From assembly GCF_000243675.2 (NCBI RefSeq), contig NZ_AHMM02000006.1, positions 186,001-250,000 on the forward strand: DNA of 64,000 nucleotides, written 5' to 3'. The notes below the pieces were generated by a model. That model was given only the letters and a program-made list of their open reading frames with translations, was not told where the DNA came from and made no database searches. This stretch comes from Leptospira inadai serovar Lyme str. 10. Lineage in GTDB: Bacteria; Spirochaetota; Leptospiria; Leptospirales; Leptospiraceae. The position numbers and the translations under genes are program-made. This document shows, one piece after another, positions 37,584-46,791 of the stretch. Position 1 is the first letter of the stretch; the number at the start of each line of letters is the position of its first letter.

Positions 37584-39911
37584 ATGTATCTGCAATTTCT
37601 GACTTTATCATTTTTAATAGCAGTGTTGCTTTGTTTGCTTGGCGTGTTATATTGCCTTGAAGTCCGAAATAAAATTTCCGGAATAAAAGAGCTAACGATT
37701 TCTTTTGTATGTTTAGCTTTTTTATATTCGGCCTGCGTTTATGCTTCGGTTGAATTAGATCCGAGAGGAGCGCAGCACCGATGGATTTCGGTGACTGCGT
37801 CTCTATTCGCAGCCGTTTTTTTTCAGGTTTTCTTTTTCAAATTCCCGTCTAAAATTTTCATAAAGAATTCGAATATTATTTTTCAAGTCGAGCTTCTGAT
37901 TAGTTTTGCCGTGTCCGCTTGGTTTTATTGGGAAACAAGACAAGAAAGTAAAACGTTTCATTTTAACGGGCATTATTGGGATTTAACGGCCACGTTTCAA
38001 GGTCGAATCGTGGCATTCTATTCGTTGCTTCTTTCATTCGGAATCGTTATAGTAGCGGCTGTTCAAATTTTGCGGAACCAAGGCCAGAAAAGAATCGCAC
38101 TGATCGGGATTCTTTTCGCATTTTTCCTTACCTTCATTGTACCTACCGTGTTTCTCGCACTGTTTCGTTTGGGACGAGTAAACGCCTACGTATTTGTGAA
38201 TGTATTTGCAATTTCCGTAATCGCCGGCTTTTTCGTGTTTCATGTTTTTTTCGTAAGCTACGGAAACCTTCAGACTTCTTTAGCCGTGAGAATTCTTACT
38301 ATCGTTCTTGCAATGGCGCTTTCCGTTTCGCAGGTGATGCTTGGGGGATTAAGTCATTCGATTGAAAACGAATATGACAGTCTTCAATCTGCTCGCATAG
38401 CGGATTTAAAATCTCTTCCCGGCGCAAAGAATCTGGTTTTCATATCCGATATTTTAGAAAATCCTAGGAATACTATTTCTTCCGACCGGCCCTACGTGCC
38501 GCTCGGGTCCAGATCATATTTTATATCCGCAGACGGAAAACCGATCGTCGTTTATCGAAACGAAACTGCAAAAGTCGAAGTCGGTTTCAGCTACGAATCG
38601 TATCGTAATTTCATACATCATTATATTCTGGATTGGGCTATTCGATTAATAGCGAGTCTTTTTATTTTAATCGTCGGGTTCCTGATATTTATGAAAATCT
38701 CAATCCTTAATCCGCTTTTAGAGCTGTTGCAAGGAGTAGATCGAGTGGAAGGCGGAGAATTATCCGTTCAAGTCGAAGTGCGCAATCGTGATGAAATCGG
38801 TCTTCTTACTAAGGCCTTCAACTCGATGGTTAACGCGATGAGAGAAGCTCGCCAAGAATTACAGCAGTACACTTCCAACCTCGAACGGACGATTTTAGAA
38901 AGAGATTCGATTTATGATGCGGTTCCGCAGGAAAGAAATCTAGTCAATAAGACGCTTATTTATGCTAGCAGAAGTATGCAGGCAGTCGTGGATCGAGTGG
39001 AGCGAATTGCCAACAAAGAGCAGCCCGTCTTGATAACCGGAGAGACGGGTACCGGAAAAGAAATAATCGCTGCGTTTATTCACGAACTGGGAAGAGGGAG
39101 CGATCGGCCGTTTGTTCCTATCAATTGTGCAGCAGTGCCTGTGAATCTTTGGGAGAGTCAGATTTTTGGACATTCCAAAGGAGCTTTTACGGATGCGAAA
39201 TCGGACTATGCGGGCTTAGTCACGGAAGCTAAAGGAGGAACATTATTTTTTGATGAAATAGGAGAAATGCCTATTGAAATTCAGCCGAAAATATTAAGAC
39301 TTTTGCAGGAACGAAAGTATAAGAACGTCGGAGGTAGAATGGAATTAAACGCGGAATGTCGGATTATTTTTGCAACGCATCGCAATCTAAAGGAAATGGC
39401 CTCAAAGGGAACTTTTCGAGAAGATCTGTATTATCGTATTAACGTTTTTGAAATCAACATACCTCCTTTAAGGGAGAGGCGGTCCGATATTCCATTTTTA
39501 GTGAATCGATTTTTAGAAAACTATTCTAAACAGATGGAAATTGAAAAGCCTTCAATTAGCGAAGAGGTGATGGATTTATTTTTGCAATTTTCTTGGCCGG
39601 GGAATATTCGAGAATTAGAAAATTGTATTATTCGCACACTTGTGCATTTTAAAGGGGATACGATCAACGTGTCGGATCTCCCTCCCGAAATAGTGGAATT
39701 GAAGATTTCAAAATCGGAAAATACATCATTAGTTCCCGTTACCAATAGCGCATATATAGCCGGCTTCGAACCGTTAGTTTCCATGTATTCTAGAAGATTA
39801 ATCGAAGCGGCATTAAGTCAATGTGCTGGAAACAAATCGGAAGCGGCACGTCTTTTGAAAATTTCGAGAGGAAAATTACAATATCAAATGAGACAACTAG
39901 GAATGGATTAG
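37584..39911 (+). CDS. Membrane-integral sigma-54 activator (AAA+, Fis HTH) with 7TM sensor and HAMP
   Basis: A 775-residue enhancer-binding protein without a receiver domain. Residues 1-260 form about seven transmembrane helices (with QHRW near residue 68 and FNGHYWDLT near residue 130). A short extracytoplasmic loop and another helix lead to HAMP (~370-430). The AAA+ domain has Walker A GETGTGKE (~486), the sigma-54 loop GAFTDA (~532, consensus GAFTGA), Walker B GGTLFFDEIGEM and WPGNIRELEN. The Fis-type HTH (NKSEAARLLKISRGKLQYQM) ends the chain. It is the likely activator of the three sigma-54 promoters just upstream. Confidence 0.92.
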   Translation: MYLQFLTLSFLIAVLLCLLGVLYCLEVRNKISGIKELTISFVCLAFLYSACVYASVELDPRGAQHRWISVTASLFAAVFFQVFFFKFPSKIFIKNSNIIFQVELLISFAVSAWFYWETRQESKTFHFNGHYWDLTATFQGRIVAFYSLLLSFGIVIVAAVQILRNQGQKRIALIGILFAFFLTFIVPTVFLALFRLGRVNAYVFVNVFAISVIAGFFVFHVFFVSYGNLQTSLAVRILTIVLAMALSVSQVMLGGLSHSIENEYDSLQSARIADLKSLPGAKNLVFISDILENPRNTISSDRPYVPLGSRSYFISADGKPIVVYRNETAKVEVGFSYESYRNFIHHYILDWAIRLIASLFILIVGFLIFMKISILNPLLELLQGVDRVEGGELSVQVEVRNRDEIGLLTKAFNSMVNAMREARQELQQYTSNLERTILERDSIYDAVPQERNLVNKTLIYASRSMQAVVDRVERIANKEQPVLITGETGTGKEIIAAFIHELGRGSDRPFVPINCAAVPVNLWESQIFGHSKGAFTDAKSDYAGLVTEAKGGTLFFDEIGEMPIEIQPKILRLLQERKYKNVGGRMELNAECRIIFATHRNLKEMASKGTFREDLYYRINVFEINIPPLRERRSDIPFLVNRFLENYSKQMEIEKPSISEEVMDLFLQFSWPGNIRELENCIIRTLVHFKGDTINVSDLPPEIVELKISKSENTSLVPVTNSAYIAGFEPLVSMYSRRLIEAALSQCAGNKSEAARLLKISRGKLQYQMRQLGMD

Positions 39912-39948
39912 GAAAAATTAATTCGAAATCAATGAAGTGAATTAATCG

Positions 39949-40542
39949 TTAAGGACACTGCATCCCGGATGAAAGGGTCGCCGTATTCGTCACCGTTTTG
40001 ACTAAACTCGTCATACTGCTCCTTGTCGTACTCAACTGTAGAGTATATGTTCCGCTGGAACCAGCGCTCGATCCCCAATCCCTGCCGACGGCTATTCGAT
40101 AAACACCTAACGTAGAAATGGAAAGAGAGACGGAATCGCCTACGTTTTGATTCGAATTTGTAGGAGGTGATGGACAGGTTCTGTCTTTGGTACTGCCGTT
40201 TATCAAATTCGTTCCACTTAACGCGCTTCCCGGACCGTAAACGGATAGTCGTAGTACGGAAGCTCCGGTAACTGCGGAGACGGTTATCGTTAAAGTATCC
40301 GACAATACGAATTGTGTATCGTAGACATTCTGGCAATTTGTTAGTGAAGGGCAGGTCCAGGAATCATTATTGGATTGAGAACTTTGGGTCGCATAGGTCA
40401 AACCGGATAATATCTGATCCAATAAAATACCTGTGGCACTGGAAGAGTCTAAGGAGAGCCGGTTCGCTTGATTGCAATCGGAGAGTAGGATTAAAGAAAG
40501 TAATAGGGCTGCGTAATTTCTGTACAACTGCGTTTCCTCCAT
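39949..40542 (-). CDS. Lipoprotein with PPC-like beta-sandwich domain
   Basis: A 197-residue protein with a lipobox (LLSLILLSDC, Cys near residue 23). The mature chain is Ser/Thr-rich. DTLTITVSAVTGASVLRLSV and GVYRIAVGRDWGSSAGSSGTYTLQL match bacterial pre-peptidase C-terminal (PPC) beta-sandwich domains, often used for surface binding. Four cysteines could pair. Leptospiral surface proteins of this build are common, but no specific function can be given. Confidence 0.7.
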   Translation of the reverse strand: MEETQLYRNYAALLLSLILLSDCNQANRLSLDSSSATGILLDQILSGLTYATQSSQSNNDSWTCPSLTNCQNVYDTQFVLSDTLTITVSAVTGASVLRLSVYGPGSALSGTNLINGSTKDRTCPSPPTNSNQNVGDSVSLSISTLGVYRIAVGRDWGSSAGSSGTYTLQLSTTRSSMTSLVKTVTNTATLSSGMQCP

Positions 40543-40680
40543 TTATTATCACAACAATTAGGAAGAACATTTTTATCAACGTTAAATAAATTTATTGACA
40601 AATTTTCTTACGTTTTCTCCGCAAAGATAAGCTTTTTTTGCGCTCCAAATGGACGCAAGGAGTTTATGTATGCGGGCAGC

Positions 40681-41183
40681 TGACAGAGGCAGACGTGTTC
40701 GCTTTGCTTATTACTTTTCCGATATCGCGCGCCCTCTGTCTTCAGGGCGCCTCCCTGCGTTCGCAGGGACCGGGCTGTTTCGGGTTCGCGTAGTCACGCT
40801 CATCCCTTAGCTGCTCTTTGGTTTTCGTTAGCTCTCGTTTTAACCAAGCTCGGGACTGACGCCCTGCACATCCCTGGCGCTAGCGGAGGACAGAGGACAG
40901 AGGACAGAGGACAGAGGACAGAGGACAGAGGACAGAGGACAGAGGACAGAGGACAGAGGACAGAGGACAGAGGACAGAGGACAGAGGACAGAGGACAGAG
41001 GACAGAGGACAGAGGACAGATAATTATTCCTATTACCCTGACAACAATTTTTTTAAAAACGAATTATGTTGGAGCTCCTGTGCGATAGATCTTTCCTCTA
41101 CCTTAGCTGCCTTTCCAACATTGAGCAGCTTCTGTCTAGCGTGAGCAAAGCGAACGCGTCTGTCTTCTGACCTCTGTCCTCTG
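40681..41183. repeat. Dispersed repeat element, copy B
   Basis: The right part (41021-41183) is near-identical to copy A at 7011-7172. The left end (GACAGAGGCAGACG, TGTTCGCTTTGCT) is the near inverse of the right end. Between them sit a 7-base tandem array and an extra ~190-base segment (40713-40887) with its own small inverted repeats (GCGCCCTC...GGCGC, CTGCGTTCGCAG) that copy A lacks. No transposase is present. Confidence 0.8.
40888..41020. repeat. 7-base tandem repeat, 19 copies of GGACAGA
   Basis: 133 bases of perfect GGACAGA units inside repeat copy B; this is the ACTGAGG array type of copy A with one base changed. There are no spacers. Copy number is a likely strain marker. Confidence 0.97.
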
Positions 41184-41202
41184 AAAACGAACGCTTTATT
41201 TT

Positions 41203-44200
41203 CTAAGAGCTGGACGTAATTTTGCTTAATGTGTTGGATAATTTGGAAGCCGTCTCCGACTTCGGATTAATTTTGAGGGCTGCAGACAGCAGAATTTTAC
41301 TTCTTTCGTAATTTTTCAACGTCATATAAACTCTTGAGAGGCTTATTAGATTATTTAAATGTTCCGGATCCCTTAGTCGTAGTCTTTCTCCTAACTCGAC
41401 GGCTTTATTGAGTTCTCCGACCTTCCTTGCAATCACCGAAGAGATGAAAAGAATTTCGTTATCGATAGGTCGTAATTGAAGATAATCCTCGGCGTAGCGT
41501 GCGGCTTGATCGTATTTCCCGTTCTTGAGAAAAAGTTTAATTAGTTTTTTCTTTACTATCGGCACTTTCGGATCGAGAGCTTCGATTTTCTCGAGGATGG
41601 CTATCGCTTCCGCTAAGTTTTCCTCGTTTTCGGCCTTTTTGGCTTCGGATAATAATTCCTTTATGCGATTCGAATAATCTCCATCGACGAAATTGTCGAG
41701 CAAGAATTCACCCTTGTATGATAAGCGAATCATGGAAAGATCGTCGATCAATTCTCCTTCGCGCAATATCGCCTCGTAAATGTTATTCAGATTTCCTTCA
41801 CCTTCTTCTACCATTCGCAGGAAAAGTTCCTCATCGTCGTTGATGATTCGATTTCCGTCGGAGGCATTCCCGATCAGAATATCGTCCCGGCCGTCGGAGC
41901 CTACGATAATACTATCGCCGGGGGACAATTGGAACGTTTCGATCCTGATCTTTCCTTCTATTCCGGTAGTACCCAGTTTGCGACAATTGAATTTATCTCC
42001 GATAAAACTAGCCTTTCCATCCTTATAAAGGACCGCTCGGGGATGTTCCGCATTTAAAAAAAGTAAGGATCCAGTCGTTTCATCGAGTAAGCCCATCATG
42101 CAAGAAACGAGCATCGAACCTTCGAAACTTTCGAATACTTTATGAAGTTCTATAAAAGTATCCTTCATCCATCGTTCCGGCGATTTTGAACGAACGGACT
42201 CCACGTTTTTGGTCCGCTCGACTATGGATTCCAGAACCGCTCCTAAGACTAACGCTCCTCCCGCTCCTTGCATCGATTTTCCCATGGCGTCTCCGTTTAA
42301 GAACACGACGTAGGGCTGCCCGTTTAGTCGGATATTATTCGAAACGTTCAGGTCCCCGCCGATTTCGTCCTCGCGGTTTTTAAACGTGAATTTCTTTTTT
42401 TGTTCGAGGAAGAAATCAACCTTTACGTCCTTGCTTTCGGATTTATTAGATCCGAGGGGTTTGATTAAAAGGGAAGTAAGAAAAAAATCTCCGTCCTGTA
42501 AGCGCTTTAGCTCCCGCACTTCGTTAAGAGTATTTTCCAGTTCGATCGTGCGCTCTTTTACTTTATGCTCTAATTCCTTTGCATATTTATCGAGACGTTT
42601 TCGTCCTGCCTGAATGGATCTCGCCATTCGATTGAAGGATCTCGCGATAAAACCCACTTCGTCCTCCACTCTGGGCTGCAATCTATAATTCAAATCTCCG
42701 GCGTTGATCGCCTGCAATCCGTCGACGACTTCGTTTAACGGAATGACTAAGGCCAATCGAAAGAAATATCTGAAACCGATCGAGACGGCAAGAACGACCG
42801 CAATGAGCGAATATACGAATATCAGGGAAGGTATATGAATAAAATTTCTCAACATACCGTATCGAAAGCCGATCTCGAAGAAAGAATCGTTATCGGGGCG
42901 CTTATACATGTAAGAAACCGTGAAAGTATCGGTTCCGCTTCCCTCAGGATTCGATTTCAGAATCCGATAAATCCTCTTTCCGGGTTCCACCATGGAGGAG
43001 ATCGGTAGCAAAATTTTCTCGGAAGCTTTCCCGTCCGCCTGAAGGGATTCATTTTCCAGACTTTGCTTCAGAATCGCGAGTCCGGCCGAAATGGAGGGGT
43101 TCTTATCCTTCAATAAATTAAGGACGCCGGATTTGTCGGCTTTGTCCGGAAGGTGAAGATATTTACTTCGGATAACACCGAATCGGTCCGAGAGCATATT
43201 AAGGAATGAAGCCATTTCCGAATCGGAAACGTTCGATTCGTTTTTCGATGTTAAGAATTCCTTAATTCCCGCTTTGTAGACGAAGAATTCCGGTGGAGCG
43301 TCTTCCAAGACGGTTTGCGATTTTTTCCATCGTTCTTTTCCCCTTAAATTTCCGAGATTGCAAAGTAAAATTCGGAGATGAGTAAAACGAATCTGGAATT
43401 CCGAGCGGGTATCCAAGGATACGTTCCCTGTTTTATAAGGAAAATTGAATGTATCCGATTTCGGGGAATAGGATGTCAGGTAGACCAGTCCTTCGGGGGT
43501 TTCTCCATCGTTAACAACGGCCTTGATTTCCTGGTTCCGAATTTGATCGAAAGAGTCGTCATATCCGCTTAAAACGAAGTATCCTACGAGTTGCAGAGTT
43601 AAGAGGCAGGTTGCCATCGTTATGGCGGTGATCCGGCTCAAAATCGTAGTTCTCTCTTCCGTAACGTTTGCGTAAAGGATGACGATTAAGAATAAACCGA
43701 TTACTAATGACAAATCGGCGGTCTGCTGATACGAGGCTCTTGATACCGAACCGTCCCTGCTTAGGGAGTTCATGATTCCCGGAAGAACGCCGACGATGCA
43801 GAATCCTATGAGAAAATAAATAACCGCCCTCCTTTCTTTTCCCTTGGATACGAAAGCCCGCCAAACTCCTGCGATGACGAAAAACAAAGTCAATAATAGT
43901 ACAAAAAGTGAGAACCATTTATAGAATGCGTGACTTTCGAAGTCCCAATAATGACTTCCTATGTTGTACGCTCTCGGGGCTTTTAAGGAAGAATAAATAT
44001 AATAAACGCCGAAAAGGGCCGCGATCGCATATAGAACGATCCGAATCACATTCCCGATTTTCACTCCCTTCGGTTCCGGAAAATAAAAGAAAAAGGTTAG
44101 GATCTCAATGAAAATGACCATCGATGACGGAATGACAATTAATCTGTGATAGACCGTCCATTCAGCCGACGAGCTGAATCCCATCGCATAACCGAAGTGA

Positions 44201-44349
44201 AAAATGAAAAAAGAAAAGCTGAATAAACCCAGGTGAAGAGCGGGGCGGGTTCTTTCCTTGAGGGAAAGGAAGAATTGTGAGACGAAAAGTCCGAAGGCGC
44301 TCGCTAAAGCGGAGCCAAAGAAATAAAAATTGCATTGAAACAAATCCAT
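41203..44349 (-). CDS. Membrane-sensor PP2C (SpoIIE) phosphatase with HAMP and C-terminal TPRs
   Basis: A 1048-residue protein of the same build as the 761-residue one at 30.8 kb. Residues 1-265 have seven transmembrane helices with YHRLIVIPSS and NIGSHYWDFESH motifs; a long extracytoplasmic region (~275-505) and a helix follow; HAMP is at ~520-583; a coiled coil leads to the PP2C domain (~650-876; EIGGDLN, DAMGKS, GSDGRDD). Residues 880-1045 add tetratricopeptide repeats (ALDPKVPIVKKKLIKLFLK, LRPIDNEILFISSVIARKV), not found in the related proteins here. Confidence 0.87.
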   Translation of the reverse strand: MDLFQCNFYFFGSALASAFGLFVSQFFLSLKERTRPALHLGLFSFSFFIFHFGYAMGFSSSAEWTVYHRLIVIPSSMVIFIEILTFFFYFPEPKGVKIGNVIRIVLYAIAALFGVYYIYSSLKAPRAYNIGSHYWDFESHAFYKWFSLFVLLLTLFFVIAGVWRAFVSKGKERRAVIYFLIGFCIVGVLPGIMNSLSRDGSVSRASYQQTADLSLVIGLFLIVILYANVTEERTTILSRITAITMATCLLTLQLVGYFVLSGYDDSFDQIRNQEIKAVVNDGETPEGLVYLTSYSPKSDTFNFPYKTGNVSLDTRSEFQIRFTHLRILLCNLGNLRGKERWKKSQTVLEDAPPEFFVYKAGIKEFLTSKNESNVSDSEMASFLNMLSDRFGVIRSKYLHLPDKADKSGVLNLLKDKNPSISAGLAILKQSLENESLQADGKASEKILLPISSMVEPGKRIYRILKSNPEGSGTDTFTVSYMYKRPDNDSFFEIGFRYGMLRNFIHIPSLIFVYSLIAVVLAVSIGFRYFFRLALVIPLNEVVDGLQAINAGDLNYRLQPRVEDEVGFIARSFNRMARSIQAGRKRLDKYAKELEHKVKERTIELENTLNEVRELKRLQDGDFFLTSLLIKPLGSNKSESKDVKVDFFLEQKKKFTFKNREDEIGGDLNVSNNIRLNGQPYVVFLNGDAMGKSMQGAGGALVLGAVLESIVERTKNVESVRSKSPERWMKDTFIELHKVFESFEGSMLVSCMMGLLDETTGSLLFLNAEHPRAVLYKDGKASFIGDKFNCRKLGTTGIEGKIRIETFQLSPGDSIIVGSDGRDDILIGNASDGNRIINDDEELFLRMVEEGEGNLNNIYEAILREGELIDDLSMIRLSYKGEFLLDNFVDGDYSNRIKELLSEAKKAENEENLAEAIAILEKIEALDPKVPIVKKKLIKLFLKNGKYDQAARYAEDYLQLRPIDNEILFISSVIARKVGELNKAVELGERLRLRDPEHLNNLISLSRVYMTLKNYERSKILLSAALKINPKSETASKLSNTLSKITSSS

Positions 44350-44607
44350 ACTATCGAAGTTCCATCCGCTTTAATAAACCGAAGAGAGAAAACAATAACG
44401 ACGAGGAGCAATATTTCAACAATATTTCTCCGTCTCCTACATAATCATCTAAGGGACCTACTTTTCTTTTTCGACGAAGTTAAGGTCAAAATCCCTTCAA
44501 TTAATCGATGTTCCGTTCCTATCGAAGCGACTATCGGTTGGAAGTTTTTCCTTTCGAACGTACGATATCGATCGGACGTATCTACCGGACGGAAGGATCA
44601 ATATCGG

Positions 44608-45414
44608 TTAAATTCCGGTCAATGATTCGTCGATAGATCGAATGCGAGTTCGTTTTGACTTTCGAAAAACGACTGAAGGTCTATGACCATACGTAGCTCT
44701 GAAAGTTCTGCTAAAATGAGCGGAGTCGGAAAAGCCCGCAATATGAGCCGCTTCGGTTAAATTCGAACATCTGGGCATATTCTTGGCGGCTACCTTGAGT
44801 CTTAAATTTAATAAGTATTTTCTAACGGAAATGAAAAGAGTTTCTTTGAATAAATGTCTGAACCTATCTTCGGATAAATTTACCAGCTTAGCTAGATGTC
44901 CGAGTTTGATTTCTTGAGGATGCGGTATATGCGCTAGTGAATGTAAATGATTCACGACCGTCATAACTCGATTATCCAAAGCTTTCGATTCTTTATAAGG
45001 TAAAATCGATCCAAAAATCGTATTCACTAAATTCTGCAATATGATAAATGCTTCGGCGTCGGTGGTGTCCTCCGACATCGCTTTCATTACGATTTCCGAC
45101 AGATTCGGAATTCTGCTAGAATCAAAGACTTGAATCCCCGCATTTAAACTACCTGCGATCCTTTCGAAGAGCAGCGAATCAGGATCTATATTTAAATTTA
45201 AAACATGGGTTTGCTTAGCCATTTCACGATACATTCGGTTGGGCGGAATGAAAACGCCCGTGAACTCGATTGCAGGTTCCGACGGAAGAAAAAGGCGAGC
45301 GGGTTTTTCCACTGAAATGAGTATGGACGCGGCGTATAGGCTATGCATCGCGCTCGTTTCTTCCCAAGCCGCAAATAAAACATGGCAGTCCCAAATATAT
45401 AGGGAATTCTTCAT
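44608..45414 (-). CDS. AraC-family transcription regulator
   Basis: A 268-residue regulator. The N-terminal ~160 residues are a ligand or sensing region (IEFTGVFIPPNRMYREMAK). The C-terminal double HTH (LAKLVNLSEDRFRHLFKE; AAHIAGFSDSAHFSRTFR; ends YGHRPSVVF) fits AraC/XylS. AGAGGAAT before the ATG at 45414 sets the start, and the frame runs to 45513. It is divergent from the acyl-CoA dehydrogenase operon and is the only regulator near the fatty acid synthase locus, so it is a candidate controller of one or both. Confidence 0.85.
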   Translation of the reverse strand: MKNSLYIWDCHVLFAAWEETSAMHSLYAASILISVEKPARLFLPSEPAIEFTGVFIPPNRMYREMAKQTHVLNLNIDPDSLLFERIAGSLNAGIQVFDSSRIPNLSEIVMKAMSEDTTDAEAFIILQNLVNTIFGSILPYKESKALDNRVMTVVNHLHSLAHIPHPQEIKLGHLAKLVNLSEDRFRHLFKETLFISVRKYLLNLRLKVAAKNMPRCSNLTEAAHIAGFSDSAHFSRTFRATYGHRPSVVFRKSKRTRIRSIDESLTGI

Positions 45415-45885
45415 TCCAATTCCTCTTAATGCAATCCTTCCAGTCTCTATTTTGAGCGAAAGCAAAAGAATTCGATGAACGAGTAAATGTGAATCTCTAG
45501 CCGAAACGTTCAAGTTTATTTATCGATTCGAGCCGATACATTCAAGCTTTCTCGCTACAAGGGAAGTATAGTCCTATTAGTCTTAAGGTAGCGGCCCGGA
45601 TAGTATGAATATTAATTATAGACGAATATTTTTTGTCATCGTATCGCTATATCCGATTCTGATGAAGTCATCGCGCTTTTGGATCCGATTTGACATTCAA
45701 ATTGCTAATATTCTAAAAACCGATCCAGAGGTTAAATAAGGTATCGTTAAAGTGATTATCACCCGTGCGGAATTCCGAAGTTTTAGGATCGTCCTTGATT
45801 CGAGAATCCGGAATTTCCGTACGGTTCTTCTTTCATTAAACGAATTAGGGATTAACGAATCGAAATATTGATATTGGAGATAATT
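45415..45885. other. Divergent promoter region between araC-type gene and acyl-CoA genes
   Basis: 470 bases with no gene. It is AT-rich. TTGACA at 45690-45695 with downstream AT-rich sequence could be a -35 region for the acyl-CoA operon, but I cannot fix the -10. The AraC protein may bind here. Confidence 0.45.
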
Positions 45886-46734
45886 ATGATTAGGTTAGGG
45901 GTTGTGGGCGCCGGGCAAATGGGTTCGGGAATTTCGCAAGTGTTGGCACAGAGCGGTTATCATGTACGATTATTCGACATCAACGAGCAGCAGTTGGAAA
46001 AATCGATCGGTAGCATAGAACAGAATTTGGGGAGACTAGCTAAGAAAGGATTATTTCCCGAATCGGAGATCAATGCGGCGATTTCCAGAATCGACAAAGT
46101 CGACGACCTCGGCGAGTTAGAGGATGCGGATTGTATCATCGAAGCCGTTAGTGAAGACGAAAAGAATAAAATAAGTCTATTTGAACGATTGGATAAGATT
46201 GCGAAGAAAGAATCCATCCTCGCGTCGAATACCTCTTCCATTTCGATAACTAGAATCGCCTCGTCGACAAGTCGGCCCGAAAAGGTGATCGGACTGCATT
46301 TCATGAATCCGGTTCCTATGATGAAATTAGTGGAAATCATTCGCGGCCATAATACTTCCGACAGCACTTATGAAGCGGCTCGAGCACTTGTGGAGAAGCT
46401 AGGAAAGGAATCCTGTGTGTCGGAAGACTATCCCGCGTTCATCGTTAATCGCGTACTAATTCCCATGATTAACGAGGCCATTTTTGCCGTTTATGAGGGA
46501 GTCGGAAAACCGGAAGAAATCGATAAAGGGATGAAACTCGGAACGAATCAGCCGATGGGCCCGATTACCTTGGCGGACTTTATCGGGTTAGATACTTGTC
46601 TCGCGGTTATGAACGTTTTGTTTAGCGGGTTTAAGGAGCCGAAATATAGGCCTTGTCCCCTGCTCGTAAAAATGGTCGAAGCCGGGCATCTGGGAAGGAA
46701 ATCCGGGAAGGGATTTTATAGTTACACGAATTAG
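45886..46734 (+). CDS. 3-hydroxyacyl-CoA dehydrogenase (3-hydroxybutyryl-CoA type)
   Basis: A 282-residue NAD-dependent enzyme that interconverts 3-hydroxyacyl-CoA and 3-oxoacyl-CoA. The Rossmann motif GVVGAGQMGSGISQVLAQSG is at the N-terminus. The catalytic region SRPEKVIGLHFMNPVPMM (His) is near residue 135, and the C-terminal domain has QPMGPITLADFIGLDTCL and LGRKSGKGFYSY. The length is that of the single-domain short-chain (Hbd) type. TTGGAGA precedes the ATG. The acyl-CoA dehydrogenase gene follows in the same direction. Confidence 0.92.
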   Translation: MIRLGVVGAGQMGSGISQVLAQSGYHVRLFDINEQQLEKSIGSIEQNLGRLAKKGLFPESEINAAISRIDKVDDLGELEDADCIIEAVSEDEKNKISLFERLDKIAKKESILASNTSSISITRIASSTSRPEKVIGLHFMNPVPMMKLVEIIRGHNTSDSTYEAARALVEKLGKESCVSEDYPAFIVNRVLIPMINEAIFAVYEGVGKPEEIDKGMKLGTNQPMGPITLADFIGLDTCLAVMNVLFSGFKEPKYRPCPLLVKMVEAGHLGRKSGKGFYSYTN

Positions 46735-46791
46735 AATTCATTCATAAAATAAATGAACGGATTTTTAGAATTAATTAAGGAATATAACATT

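Noticed and set aside
45691..45706. TGACATTCAAATTGCT upstream of the acyl-CoA genes as another sigma-54 site
   Set aside because: The spacing fits, but the invariant GG at -24 is GA. It is equally well a sigma-70 -35 (TTGACA).
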